Positions 21,948 to 34,520 of a DNA stretch of 64,000 bases are shown here, piece after piece. The position numbers and the translations under genes are program-made. This DNA is from FEN-1191 sp036490715 (lineage in GTDB: Bacteria; Pseudomonadota; Gammaproteobacteria; Steroidobacterales; Steroidobacteraceae): assembly GCA_036490715.1 (NCBI GenBank), contig DASXDL010000047.1, forward strand, positions 62,001 through 126,000, given 5' to 3'. The notes below the pieces were generated by a model, which made no database searches, was not told where the DNA came from, and worked only from the letters and a program-made list of their open reading frames with translations. Every line of letters begins with the position of its first letter. The stretch's first letter is position 1.

Positions 21948-23864
21948 TCAGTCGGTGGTGGTAATGGCGTAGGGGATTGCGCCGGTACCGACCGTGGCCG
22001 GCGTCAGAGCTCCAAGCGCTCCGCCCGCCCCGATCATATCTTGCGACACGTCGTTATCGCCGGCGTTCACCACGTAGGTGTAGCGGCCGGTCGGATCGAT
22101 GGTGATAGACAACGGCGAAAGCCCCGCACCGATCGAGGCCGGCGTCAGCGCGCCGAGCGCGCCGCCGGGCCCGATCGTAAATTGCGACACGGTGCCGTTG
22201 TTGGTATTGGCCGTATAGACATAGCGGCCGCTCGGATCAATGCTGAGCGAGTATGGAGCCAGCCCGGTCCCCACGGTGGCCGGCGTCATGGGGCTGAGCG
22301 CGCCGCCCGGCCCGATCGTAAATTGCGACACGTCGTTATCGCCCGCGCTCGTCACGTAGACATAGCGGCCGGTCGGATCCACCGCGACCGAAGTGGTCGT
22401 TGTCCCGGCAGCGACGCTGGCTTGCGCCATCGGGCTGAGCGCACCCCCTGCCCCGACCGTGTACTGCGAAACGGTGTTGCTGAAAATATTCGACACATAG
22501 GCGTAGCGGCCGCTCGGATCGAGCGTGACGCAGTAGGGACCCGTACCTGCAGCAACGCTCGCCGGTGTCATCGCGCTGAGAGCACCGCCCGCCCCGATCG
22601 TGAACTGTGACACGTCGTTGTCGCTGTTATTGGCGACATAGGCATAGCGACCGGTTGGATCGACGGTGACGGAAATGGCGCCGGTCCCGGCAATGACCCA
22701 GGCCGGTGTCATCGGAGTGAGCGCACCGCTGGCATCAATCGTGTACTGCGACACCGTGTTTTCGTTGGAATTCGATACATAGGCATAGCGGCCGGTCGGA
22801 TCCACCGCCACGGAATTTGGACGCATCCTCGCAGCGACCGTGGCCGGCGACATGGGGCTCAGCGCCCCGCTGGCGTCAATGGTGTATTGCGACACGGTGT
22901 TGTCACCGCCGTTCGCCACGTAGGCATATTTTGCGATGCTCACGGTCAACGACAGCAATGCCGATGTCACCGCGCCCATCGACGCACTGGCAGAGACCGG
23001 GCCGGCAGCCACCCCGGTGGCGTGGCCCCGGGAGCCGGCGGCGTTGCTGATCGAGAGCTTCGTGGGGTCGCTGGACAGCCAGGTCGCAGTATTCGTTAGG
23101 TCTTGGATTGAGCCATTGGTATAAGTGCCGGTCGCAGTCAGCGCGCGGGTGAGGCCCAACGGAATCTTGGGCCGGATCGAGCTGACCACGATCGAGGCGA
23201 GTGCGGCGGAAGACACCGTCAAGGTGACCGGCGCCGAAGTGATGCCGGCCATGGCGGCGGTAATGTCGCTCGTGCCGGTCGCGACTGAGCTGGCCAATCC
23301 ATTGGAGCCGGCGGCATTGCTGATCATCGCCACCGAGGTCACGGTCGAGGCCCAGGTGACCTGAGTGCTCAAATCGCGGCTCGACTTGTCGGTGTAGGTG
23401 CCGGTGGCGCTGAACTGTTGGGTGAGGCCCAGCGCAATGCTCGGAGTCGGCGGCGTAATCGCAATCGACACCAGCGCCGCGGGGGTCACTGTCAAGTTGG
23501 TCGAGGCCTGCAGACCTTGCAGGCTCGCGGTCAGTGTCGAAGAGCCGACGCTGATGGCCTGTGTGTCACCGGTGCTGGCCCCCGTGGTCGCGATGCGCGG
23601 GTTGGACGAACTCCAGACCACCAGAGTCGTCACGTCTTTATGACTTTGATCGCTAAGAACCGCTGTCGCGGTCAGCCGCACGGAGGTACCGGCAGCCGCG
23701 CTCGGGTTGGCCGGCGTGATCTCGAGCGACTGCAGGCTCAGGGACGTAACATCGCCGCCACAGCCGCTCAAAGTCAGAAGCCCCAATAAGAGCATTGCGC
23801 CGGCGCACGTCCATACCGCAGATGACCAGCGCGATAGGCGCGTCGAGAAGCGATCGATCATCAT
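21948..23864 (-). CDS. Lipoprotein with three Ig-like (BIG2) domains and a seven-bladed beta-propeller
   Basis: Surface or periplasmic lipoprotein of about 639 residues. The start is one of two adjacent ATGs at 23864/23861, which give a lipoprotein signal with lipobox LSGC. The N-terminal half has three BIG2-type repeats, each with a TATxxY/V(S/T)D-x-S-x-x-D(V/L)(T/S) core. The C-terminal half has seven 47-residue YVTN/lactonase-like repeats of the form YVANxxDNxVSQ(F/Y)TI, then GALSPMTPA, then DPTGRYA. The propeller is probably a binding or scaffold module. No transmembrane anchor other than the lipid is seen. It converges on the SRPBCC gene. Confidence 0.75.
   Translation of the reverse strand: MMIDRFSTRLSRWSSAVWTCAGAMLLLGLLTLSGCGGDVTSLSLQSLEITPANPSAAAGTSVRLTATAVLSDQSHKDVTTLVVWSSSNPRIATTGASTGDTQAISVGSSTLTASLQGLQASTNLTVTPAALVSIAITPPTPSIALGLTQQFSATGTYTDKSSRDLSTQVTWASTVTSVAMISNAAGSNGLASSVATGTSDITAAMAGITSAPVTLTVSSAALASIVVSSIRPKIPLGLTRALTATGTYTNGSIQDLTNTATWLSSDPTKLSISNAAGSRGHATGVAAGPVSASASMGAVTSALLSLTVSIAKYAYVANGGDNTVSQYTIDASGALSPMSPATVAARMRPNSVAVDPTGRYAYVSNSNENTVSQYTIDASGALTPMTPAWVIAGTGAISVTVDPTGRYAYVANNSDNDVSQFTIGAGGALSAMTPASVAAGTGPYCVTLDPSGRYAYVSNIFSNTVSQYTVGAGGALSPMAQASVAAGTTTTSVAVDPTGRYVYVTSAGDNDVSQFTIGPGGALSPMTPATVGTGLAPYSLSIDPSGRYVYTANTNNGTVSQFTIGPGGALGALTPASIGAGLSPLSITIDPTGRYTYVVNAGDNDVSQDMIGAGGALGALTPATVGTGAIPYAITTTD
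21951..22937 (-). repeat. Seven tandem 141-bp propeller-blade repeats
   Basis: Within the propeller lipoprotein gene, seven consecutive in-frame units of 47 codons start with YVANGGDN, YVSNSNEN, YVANNSDN, YVSNIFSN, YVTSAGDN, YTANTNNG and YVVNAGDN. The DNA of the units is similar enough to be visible directly (recurring GCATAGCGGCCGGTCGGATC-like blocks), which suggests recent internal duplication or gene conversion. Confidence 0.8.
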
Positions 23865-24189
23865 TAATTTGCGCTGAGACTTGCGGGTGATTTGATCGAG
23901 ACAGCAGGAAAGTCGCAAAGGAGACGACGACCAACCTGAGATCCGATGATATCGAGCCCGAGTCAACGTCCGCCGTGATGGACGGCGCAGTTACGTTCAG
24001 ACCACGTGACCAGATGTCTGTAGTTTTTTCATTTCGGTGGCTGAGAGACACGCGCTCGATAGGATGCCATGCAGCAAGATGGCGGACTGGGATTATCTGG
24101 CGCCGAACACGCAGCGATGAGAACGATGGTGGCGTACATCTAGCGCCAGAGGGTGCGATCGATCCGCGCGGCCGCGCAATCTAAAATGA
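23865..24189. other. Intergenic stretch with no recognisable gene
   Basis: About 325 bases between the propeller lipoprotein start and the TPR fragment. Short open frames cross it on both strands but show no domain, signal peptide or ribosome binding site. The base composition is less GC-rich than its surroundings (for example GTAGTTTTTTCATTTC near 24020). It presumably contains the lipoprotein promoter; no convincing -35/-10 pair was found. Confidence 0.5.
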
Positions 24190-24426
24190 TCAGGATCGCT
24201 GCTTAGCCAAGGCCTGACGCGCTTCCAACAGCTGCCGCCAATTCGGTGCATATTTCAGTGCGGCGTCGTACTTCCCCAACGCCGCCTTGGTTTTTCCCTG
24301 TTGCACAAGAACGTCGCCCCATGCTTTGAGTGGATCGGCCCAATGCGGTCCCTTTCGATTGGCCTCGCTGAGCTTGGCTGCCGCGCCGTCCAGATCGCCG
24401 TGCTTTGCCAGGGCTACGCCCCTCAA
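24190..24426 (-). pseudogene. C-terminal fragment of a tetratricopeptide-repeat protein
   Basis: An open frame of 78 codons encodes two TPR-like units: GVALAKHGDLDGAAAKLSEA, then WADPLKAWGDVLVQQGKTKA with ALGKYDAALKYAPNW. This looks like the C-terminal end of a longer TPR protein. Upstream, the frame meets a TGA close to the tRNA-Ser 3' end and has only a TTG near 24426 as a start, with no good ribosome binding site. It is most simply a truncated remnant. A genuinely expressed small TPR protein remains possible. Confidence 0.5.
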
Positions 24427-24483
24427 GCAGCCCCTCCGCCCTGTCGATCCACCCCCCTTGAGGCCTCAGCGACTTCAGAGAAT

Positions 24484-24574
24484 TGGCGGAGAGAGAGGGA
24501 TTCGAACCCTCGAAGGGCTTTTGACCCTTACACCCTTAGCAGGGGTGCGCCTTCGACCACTCGGCCATCTCTCC
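24484..24574 (-). tRNA. tRNA-Ser (anticodon GCU)
   Basis: Class II tRNA of 91 nt including an encoded CCA. The acceptor arm GGAGAGA pairs with TCTCTCC at the 3' end, followed by discriminator G and CCA. The anticodon loop CTGCTAA gives GCU, decoding AGC/AGU. A long variable arm and the T-loop GGTTCGAATCC are present. It lies downstream of csrA, a position conserved in many Gammaproteobacteria (alaS-csrA-tRNA-Ser). Confidence 0.95.
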
Positions 24575-24671
24575 GTGAAGCGAGTGCCGGCGGCGCCGGG
24601 TCGCGGCGCAATGATACTCAAGCGGTTGAATCAGGGCAAAAAGCGATCTGCTTGCCCCGCCCGCGGCGCCG

Positions 24672-24878
24672 TCAGTTGGTGGGCGTGATCTCTTCGGGCC
24701 GTGGCGCTTCGACGCCTTCGCGCTTGATGCGGTGAAAGATCTCCTCGCGCTGCACCGAGACCGACTTTGGAGCGTTGACTCCCAGCCGAACCTGGTTGCC
24801 CTTGACGCGCAGCACCGTGACGCTGACATCATCGCCAATCATCACGGTCTCACCGATTCGACGCGTCAGGATAAGCAC
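24672..24878 (-). CDS. csrA: Carbon storage regulator CsrA/RsmA
   Basis: RNA-binding global regulator of 68 residues. The start is a GTG at 24878, giving (M)LILTRRIGETVMIGDD as in all CsrA proteins; the frame continues upstream but that extension is the leader. A strong AGGAGG ribosome binding site ends 5 bases before the GTG. Key RNA-contact residues are kept: Leu4 and Arg6 in LILTRR and Arg44 in the VSVQREEIFHRI segment. The C-terminal tail EAPRPEEITPTN is unstructured. CsrA dimers bind GGA motifs in mRNA leaders; in relatives they control metabolism, motility and biofilm. Confidence 0.95.
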   Translation of the reverse strand: MLILTRRIGETVMIGDDVSVTVLRVKGNQVRLGVNAPKSVSVQREEIFHRIKREGVEAPRPEEITPTN

Positions 24879-25057
24879 TGGGATCCTCCTCTTGCTCTCC
24901 GCCGCCACACTGCCGTGTACTTTGCAATGCAGAGCGAATGTCGAACTTACACCGCTTGCTACGCTCCGACTCTCTATATTTCAGCTGCGAATGCGTGCAC
25001 CGGCGTCCGCGATAAATAGTCTCGGCCGACAGCACCGAAAGCGCACGTTAAAGTTCA

Positions 25058-27688
<2,631 letters not shown>

Positions 27689-27695
27689 GCGCTGC

Positions 27696-28179
27696 TCACT
27701 GATCCGCGTCGCTCTCCAGCTCCATGTCGACATCGATCCCTAAGGCGAAGCGAATATCATCGCCGCCGAAACCCCGATACTGCAAAAACCGCGCTCGCCG
27801 CGCCTTGTCGCGCCAGCCGTCCGGCGGCCCCGAGCCGAAGCGGCGGCTCAGCACCTGGCGCGCGAGCTGCGGCCATTGCCCCTGCGCCTGCAGCTGCGAG
27901 TCGACCAGCGATGATGGCAGCCCGAGGTCCGCCAGATCACGCCGGATGCGCAGCGGACCCTGGCCGCGCTGTGAGCGCAGCGTGACGAAGCGCTCAGCGT
28001 AGCGGGCGTCGTCGAGATAGCGCTGTTCGATCAGGGAGGCGAGCGCCGCGCGTATGGCCTCGGGCTCGAAGCCGCGCTGCATGAGCTTCGCTCCCAGTTC
28101 GACCGAACAGTAATCGCGCCGTGCCAGCAGCGCCGCCGCCGCGGCCAGCGCGGCTTGCGGGCCGCCGGGGTCGCTGCCG

Positions 28180-28202
<23 letters not shown>
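27696..28202 (-). CDS. recX: RecX regulatory protein
   Basis: RecA modulator of 168 residues with three RecX three-helix repeats: LLARRDYCSVELGAKLMQRG, then YLDDARYAERFVTLRSQRGQ followed by GPLRIRRDLADLGLP, and FLQYRGFGGDDIRFAL at the C-terminus. RecX binds in the RecA filament groove and limits its activity. It overlaps the 3' end of recA by 23 bases, so the two should be translated together, and it precedes alaS by only a few bases. Confidence 0.93.
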
Positions 28203-29208
<1,006 letters not shown>

Positions 29209-29318
29209 GCGTGGCGATCCTCCAGGGGATGAGCGCGGGTAATGTCGAATTATCCCACATCGGGCCGCGATGCGCGGACGCAAAAATGATGGCGGAGCGG
29301 TGAAAACGTCGCGCGCTT

Positions 29319-29885
29319 TCAGCCACCCAGCGGCCAGTGCGCCAGCTTGTCGTATCGCTCGCCCTGCGACGGGTCCTCGGTGTGCGCGCCAAGCCCCTGA
29401 CTTTGCGCCAGATAAAACTGCCGGACCGGCAGTCGCAGCGACAGCATCGGCCAGGCGCCCTCGGTGGCGTCCGGCCAGCGCGGTTTGCCGGTGCCTCGCA
29501 CCAGCGTCACGTGCGGCCGCCAGATCTTCGCGTCCGGCGGCAGGCCGGCGGCTCGCGCCATCTCGCCAAGATCCTGCGCCAGAGCGCTGCCGGCGCGCGG
29601 CACCTGGGCGGCGGTGGCCGCGATGATGCGCGCCTTGGGCCAGAACTCCAGCCGCTCGAACTGCAGGTCGAACGGTCGCGCGCGGATCGTGGCGGCGCTC
29701 GCTCGCAGCGCGCCGATCTGGCCTTGATCGACCGCGCCCAGAAAGCACAGCGTGACGTGCAGATCAGCCGCCGACAGCGTGCGACCGCCGGCCATCTGCA
29801 GCGGCAGCGCCGCCGCCTCGATCAGCCGCACGGCCCAGGTCTCCTCCGGCCAAAGTGCAAAGAACAGTCGGCGCGAGCGGCTCAT
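29319..29885 (-). CDS. thpR: RNA 2',3'-cyclic phosphodiesterase (2H family)
   Basis: 2H phosphoesterase of 188 residues. The two catalytic His-x-Thr motifs are HVTLCFLG at about residue 43 and HVTLVRG at about 125. The N-terminal LFFALWPEETW strand is typical of ThpR/LigT proteins, which open 2',3'-cyclic phosphates to 2'-phosphates in vitro. The start overlaps the pncC stop (ATGA), and recA follows after 110 bases. Confidence 0.9.
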   Translation of the reverse strand: MSRSRRLFFALWPEETWAVRLIEAAALPLQMAGGRTLSAADLHVTLCFLGAVDQGQIGALRASAATIRARPFDLQFERLEFWPKARIIAATAAQVPRAGSALAQDLGEMARAAGLPPDAKIWRPHVTLVRGTGKPRWPDATEGAWPMLSLRLPVRQFYLAQSQGLGAHTEDPSQGERYDKLAHWPLGG

Positions 29886-30415
29886 GCCGCATCCTGCCCG
29901 GCGCAGCGCGCGATCAGCCGCAACGCCGTGGCGACCGCCGCGCGCCGGACGGCCTCGCGATCACCGGGAAATTGCTGTTGCTCGGCCAGCGGGGCGCTGC
30001 CGCGTCGCGCCAATGCCAGCCATACCAGGCCCACCGGCTTGTCGGAGCTGCCGCCGTCGGGGCCAGCGATGCCGGTGATCGCCAGCGCCAAGTCAGCGCC
30101 GCTGGTGTGCAGCGCGCCGGCAGCCATCTGCTCGGCGGTGGGCCGGCTCACCGCCCCGAAAGTGCGGATCACTTCCGCCGACACCCCGAGGGACTGCTCC
30201 TTGGCCTCGTTCGAGTAAGTCACGTAACCGCGCTCGAACCATTGCGAGCTGCCGGCGATGTCAGTCAGGCATTTGGCGAGCCAGCCGCCGGTGCAGGATT
30301 CGGCGCAGGCGACGCGCCAGCCCGCGGCCAACAGCCGTGCGCCAGCCTGCTCGGCCAGCGTGCGCAGCACCGGATCGCTGTTATCACCAAAATTGCCGGC
30401 TGTGTGGGTCGACAT
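29882..30415 (-). CDS. pncC: Nicotinamide-nucleotide amidase (CinA C-terminal family)
   Basis: Stand-alone CinA C-terminal domain of 177 residues from ATG 30415; the larger frame reading back through mutS is a shadow. The family motif AESCTGGWLAKCLTDIAGSS lies near residues 38-57, followed by FERGYVTYSNEAKEQSLGV, SRPTAEQMAAGAL and ITGIAGPDGGSSDKPVGLVW. PncC deamidates NMN to nicotinate mononucleotide in the pyridine-nucleotide cycle. It is the first gene of the pncC-thpR group before recA and is divergent from mutS. Confidence 0.92.
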   Translation of the reverse strand: MSTHTAGNFGDNSDPVLRTLAEQAGARLLAAGWRVACAESCTGGWLAKCLTDIAGSSQWFERGYVTYSNEAKEQSLGVSAEVIRTFGAVSRPTAEQMAAGALHTSGADLALAITGIAGPDGGSSDKPVGLVWLALARRGSAPLAEQQQFPGDREAVRRAAVATALRLIARCAGQDAA

Positions 30416-30478
30416 CGCTCCAATCCCGTCTGAGTCCTCCAATCTTAGCGCGTGGAAAAGCCGTACACTGCGCCCACC

Positions 30479-33106
30479 GTGAGCGCCGATTCCATCGACG
30501 TCTTCGGCGCTCACACGCCGATGATGCAGCAGTACCTGCGCATCAAAGCGCAGCATCCGGACATTCTGTTGTTCTACCGGATGGGCGATTTCTACGAGCT
30601 GTTCTACGACGACGCCCGCCTGGCGGCGGCCCTGCTCGACATCGCCCTGACCAGTCGCGGGCAGTCGGCCGGTGCGCCGATCCCGATGGCGGGGGTACCG
30701 GTCCACAGTGTCGAGACCTATCTGGCGCGTCTGGTGCGCCGCGGTCAATCGGTGGCCATCTGCGAGCAGATGGGCGATCCGGCCAAATCCCGCGGCCCGA
30801 TGGAACGACAGGTGGTGCGCGTGCTCACCCCCGGCACCGTGACCGATGAGGCGTTGCTGGAGCAGCGGCGCGAGACCTTGCTGGCCGCGCTGCTGACCGA
30901 GCGCGATCGCTTCGGCCTGGCGTGGCTGGAGCTGTCCTCGGGACGCTTCAACGTGCTGCAGTCCGAGGACAGCGATGACATCGACGCCGAGCTCGAGCGG
31001 CTGCATCCGGCCGAACTGCTGCTGTCCGAAGAACAGGCCCGCGATATTGTGGCGCACTGCCGGGCGCCCCCGGTGGTGCGCACGCGCGCGCCGTGGCATT
31101 TTGAGCTTGCCAGCGCCTCGCGGCTGCTGACCGATCAGCTCGGCACGCTGGATCTCAAGGGCTTCGGGGTCGACGAGCTGCCACTGGCGATCCGGGCCGC
31201 CGGCGCGCTGCTGCAGTACGTACGCGACACGCAGCGCTCGGCCGTGCCGCACATCCGTGCCATGCGGGTCGAGGAGCGCTCCGAGTCCTTGGGACTGGAC
31301 GCGGCCACGCGTCGCAACCTGGAGCTGGACACCAGCCTGTCGGGCAACGAGACGGCCACGCTGTTCACGCTGCTGGACACCAGCGTCACGCCGATGGGTT
31401 CGCGCACACTGCGGCGCTGGCTCAACCGCCCCGTGCGCGCGCAGGCACTGCTGCGCGAGCGCTATCACGCGATCGGGGCGCTGGCCGAATCGCGCCGCTA
31501 TGAGCCGCTGCGCACGCGGCTCGCCGACATCGGCGATCTGGAGCGCATCCTGGCGCGCATCGCACTGCGCTCGGCCCGGCCGCGCGACCTGGTGCAGCTG
31601 CGGGCCGCGCTGGCGGCGGCCCCGGACGTGCGCACGACGCTCGCCGCGTTCGACTCCCCGGCACTGCGCTCGTTGCACGCGCACATCGGCGAGCACCAGG
31701 ACGAACAGCAGCTGCTGACGCGCTCGATCGCGGCCGAGCCCTCGCACCTGGTGCGCGACGGCGGCGTCATCGCCGCCGGTTACGACCCGCAACTGGATGA
31801 GCTGCGTCTGATCGCCGGCAACACCGACGAGTTCCTGCTCGAGCTGGAGCGACGCGAACGCGAGCGCAGCGGCATCGGGAATCTGAAATTGGGATTCAAC
31901 CGGGTGCAGGGCTTCTACATCGAGGTGTCACGGGCGCAGGCCGAGCGCGTGCCGGCCGACTACCTGCGCCGACAAACGGTCAAGAACGCCGAGCGCTTCA
32001 TCACGCCCGAACTCAAGGGCTTCGAGGACAAGGTGCTCGGCGCGCGCGAGCGGGCGCTGGCGCGCGAGAAGGAGCTATACGAGCTGCTGCTCACGCGCCT
32101 GATCGACGCGCTGCCGGGCCTGCAGCGAAGCGCGGACGCGCTCGCCAGCCTGGATGCGCTCTCGACGCTGTCGCAGCGCGCCGCCACGCTCGGATGGTCC
32201 GAGCCGACGCTGATCGCCGAATCGCGGCTGCTCATCGAGGCCGCGCGCCATCCGGTGGTCGAGAGCTGCATCGACGGCCCGTTCGTGCCCAACGACCTGA
32301 CGCTGCACGAGCAGCGGCGCATGCTGATCATCACCGGGCCGAACATGGGCGGTAAGTCCACTTACATGCGCTCGATCGCGCTGCTGGTGGTGTTGGCGCA
32401 TATGGGCAGCTTCGTACCGGCCGCGCGCGCCGAGATCGGCCCGATCGACCGCATCTTCACCCGGATCGGCGCGGCCGACGATCTGGCTGGTGGACGCTCC
32501 ACGTTCATGGTCGAGATGACCGAGACCGCCAACATTCTGCACAACGCCAGCGCCCAGAGCCTGGTGCTGATGGACGAGATCGGCCGTGGCACCAGCACCT
32601 TCGACGGCCTGTCGCTGGCATTTGCGGTCGCGCGCGACATGGCCGAGCGGCTGCGCGCCTTCACGCTGTTCGCCACCCACTACTTCGAACTGACCTCGCT
32701 CGGCGATGACATCGATGGCTGTGCCAACGTGCATCTTGATGCCACCGAGCACGGCGATACGCTGGTGTTCCTGCACGCCGTCAAGGAAGGTCCCGCCAGC
32801 CGCAGCTATGGGCTGCAGGTGGCGCAGCTGGCCGGGGTACCGCGCAGCGTCATCGGCGAGGCGCGCCGCTACATGGCGCAGCTCGAGGCCGGCAGCCTGA
32901 CGGCGCCGCTCGCATCGACCGGGCCGCAGCCGGACTTGCCGCTGTTTAGCGACGCGCCCGTGATCGCGCCACCGCTGCCCGCGCCGATGCCGGTGGATGA
33001 CTTAAGACGGCGCCTGGCGCAAATCGATCCGGATCAGCTCAGTCCGCGCGATGCGCTGGCACTGCTGTACGAGTTGCAACGCCTGGCCCAGCCCTCAGGC
33101 CCATAG
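30479..33106 (+). CDS. mutS: DNA mismatch repair protein MutS
   Basis: Mismatch-recognition ATPase of 875 residues from GTG 30479 (MSADSIDVFGAHTPMMQQYL, closely matching the E. coli start); a GTG at 30452 would add nine residues. The mismatch-binding motif FYRMGDFYELF, with the stacking Phe and Glu, is near residue 40. Walker A GPNMGGKST is at about 620, followed by the TRIGAADDLAGGRSTFMVEM signature and LMDEIGRGTSTFDGLS. The C-terminal domain ends in a short helix for tetramerisation. It is divergent from pncC. Confidence 0.97.
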   Translation: MSADSIDVFGAHTPMMQQYLRIKAQHPDILLFYRMGDFYELFYDDARLAAALLDIALTSRGQSAGAPIPMAGVPVHSVETYLARLVRRGQSVAICEQMGDPAKSRGPMERQVVRVLTPGTVTDEALLEQRRETLLAALLTERDRFGLAWLELSSGRFNVLQSEDSDDIDAELERLHPAELLLSEEQARDIVAHCRAPPVVRTRAPWHFELASASRLLTDQLGTLDLKGFGVDELPLAIRAAGALLQYVRDTQRSAVPHIRAMRVEERSESLGLDAATRRNLELDTSLSGNETATLFTLLDTSVTPMGSRTLRRWLNRPVRAQALLRERYHAIGALAESRRYEPLRTRLADIGDLERILARIALRSARPRDLVQLRAALAAAPDVRTTLAAFDSPALRSLHAHIGEHQDEQQLLTRSIAAEPSHLVRDGGVIAAGYDPQLDELRLIAGNTDEFLLELERRERERSGIGNLKLGFNRVQGFYIEVSRAQAERVPADYLRRQTVKNAERFITPELKGFEDKVLGARERALAREKELYELLLTRLIDALPGLQRSADALASLDALSTLSQRAATLGWSEPTLIAESRLLIEAARHPVVESCIDGPFVPNDLTLHEQRRMLIITGPNMGGKSTYMRSIALLVVLAHMGSFVPAARAEIGPIDRIFTRIGAADDLAGGRSTFMVEMTETANILHNASAQSLVLMDEIGRGTSTFDGLSLAFAVARDMAERLRAFTLFATHYFELTSLGDDIDGCANVHLDATEHGDTLVFLHAVKEGPASRSYGLQVAQLAGVPRSVIGEARRYMAQLEAGSLTAPLASTGPQPDLPLFSDAPVIAPPLPAPMPVDDLRRRLAQIDPDQLSPRDALALLYELQRLAQPSGP

Positions 33107-33124
33107 GATTTCAGGAGTCCAACC

Positions 33125-34501
33125 ATGCGCCACGACCGCAGCGCCCTTGGCTTGATCAGTTCAATTACCCTGACTACCGCCTTGTGCCTGTCGGGCCCGC
33201 ACTCGATAGCGGCAGACGCATCGCCGCCCGTTCGGTTGCTGGCCGTGCATTGCGGGCATCTGCTCGATCCGGTCGCCGGCGTCATGCTCGGTGCCACCAC
33301 AGTCGTGATCGACGGCAAACGCATTCGCGCGGTGACGCCCGGTGATCAGACGCCCGCCGGCGCCGAGACGATCGACCTGTCGAGCCAGACCTGCCTGCCC
33401 GGACTGATCGACAGCCACACTCACCTGACCGACCAGACCAGTCCGAGCGAATACCTCGATAAGTTCCACTGGGACCCGGCCGACTACGTCGTCCGAGCGC
33501 CGACCTACGCGCGTCGCACGCTGCTGGCCGGATTCACCACGGTGCGCAACGTCGGTGATCATTTCAACGAATCGGTGGCGCTGCGCAATGCCATCAACGC
33601 CGGATTTCTGCCCGGTCCGCGCATATTCACCGCCGGCAAGCCAATCAGCACCACCGGTGGACATGCCGACGAAACCAACGGCTACCGGATGGACCTGGCC
33701 GGCGATCCCGGCGTGCTTCAGGGCATCATCAATGGCCCCGAGGATGCCGCCAAGGCGGTGCGCCTGCACTACAAGCTCGGCGATGATCTGATCAAGATCA
33801 TGCCCTCAGGCGGCGTGCTGGATGAGAGCGCCAGCGCCGACAATGCGCAGATGACCCTGGAGGAGATCAAGGCCATCGTGACGACCGCGCACGACTACGG
33901 CTTCACCGTGGCGGCGCATGCGCACGGCGCCGAAGCCATTCGCCGCGCGGTGCTCGGCGGTGTCGACTCGATCGAACACGGCACCTTCATGAACGAAGAA
34001 GACATGCGGTTGATGAAGCAGCACGGCACCTGGTACGTGCCGACGATCATCGCCGGCGATTTCACGATGCACAAAGCGCAGGTTCCGGGCTATTACCCGC
34101 CGCAGGTGGCCGCCAAAGCGATTGCCGTCGGTCCGGTGCTTATCGCCACCGCCGGCCGCGCCTATAAGGCCGGCCTCAACATCGCCTTTGGCACCGATGC
34201 TTCGGTCTACCCGCACGGCCAGAACGCACACGAGTTCGAGCTCATGGTAAAGGCAGGCATGCCGCCGCTGTTCGTATTGCAGGCCGCGACCACGCATGCC
34301 GCGCAGCTACTCAAGCATGACAAGGACATCGGCAGTGTGACCGCAGGAAAATTCGCCGACCTGGTGGCGGTACCGTCCAATCCGCTGGATGACATCAGCG
34401 TGATGCGACATGTCAGCTTCGTGATGAAGGACGGCGTGGTCTATAAGCGCGACGGTCAGGCCATCGACACCGACGTGCAGCCGCCGTACGACGCGCCGTA
34501 A
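33125..34501 (+). CDS. Exported metal-dependent amidohydrolase (imidazolonepropionase/Xaa-Pro dipeptidase-like)
   Basis: Amidohydrolase of 458 residues with a signal peptide (hydrophobic stretch near residues 8-30). Metal-binding features are complete: LIDSHTHL (HxH) near residue 97, LIKIMPSGG (the Lys position of this subgroup) near 222, VAAHAHG near 261, SIEHGTF near 281 and FGTDASVYPHG near 359. Relatives with this pattern hydrolyse dipeptides, acyl-amino acids or organophosphate-like amides in the periplasm. A ribosome binding site (TTTCAGGAG) precedes the ATG; the gene starts 18 bases after mutS. Confidence 0.8.
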   Translation: MRHDRSALGLISSITLTTALCLSGPHSIAADASPPVRLLAVHCGHLLDPVAGVMLGATTVVIDGKRIRAVTPGDQTPAGAETIDLSSQTCLPGLIDSHTHLTDQTSPSEYLDKFHWDPADYVVRAPTYARRTLLAGFTTVRNVGDHFNESVALRNAINAGFLPGPRIFTAGKPISTTGGHADETNGYRMDLAGDPGVLQGIINGPEDAAKAVRLHYKLGDDLIKIMPSGGVLDESASADNAQMTLEEIKAIVTTAHDYGFTVAAHAHGAEAIRRAVLGGVDSIEHGTFMNEEDMRLMKQHGTWYVPTIIAGDFTMHKAQVPGYYPPQVAAKAIAVGPVLIATAGRAYKAGLNIAFGTDASVYPHGQNAHEFELMVKAGMPPLFVLQAATTHAAQLLKHDKDIGSVTAGKFADLVAVPSNPLDDISVMRHVSFVMKDGVVYKRDGQAIDTDVQPPYDAP

Positions 34502-34520
34502 CGCGCTTAGCGGCGCGCGC

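Noticed and set aside
21951..22937. CRISPR-like array
   Set aside because: The repeats are in-frame 141-bp coding units of a beta-propeller, not short direct repeats with unique spacers.
23653..24051. Minus-strand open frame starting upstream of the propeller lipoprotein
   Set aside because: It overlaps the lipoprotein signal and Ig-domain region in another frame and has no domain or ribosome binding site.
29209..29748. N-terminal extension of recA opposite thpR
   Set aside because: RecA homology begins at MEPRIEDNRKK with a GGAGG site in front; the extension overlaps the thpR gene out of frame.
30416..31792. Upstream extension of the pncC frame across the start of mutS
   Set aside because: The sequence opposite mutS has shadow-frame composition; the PncC family begins at the ATG at 30415.
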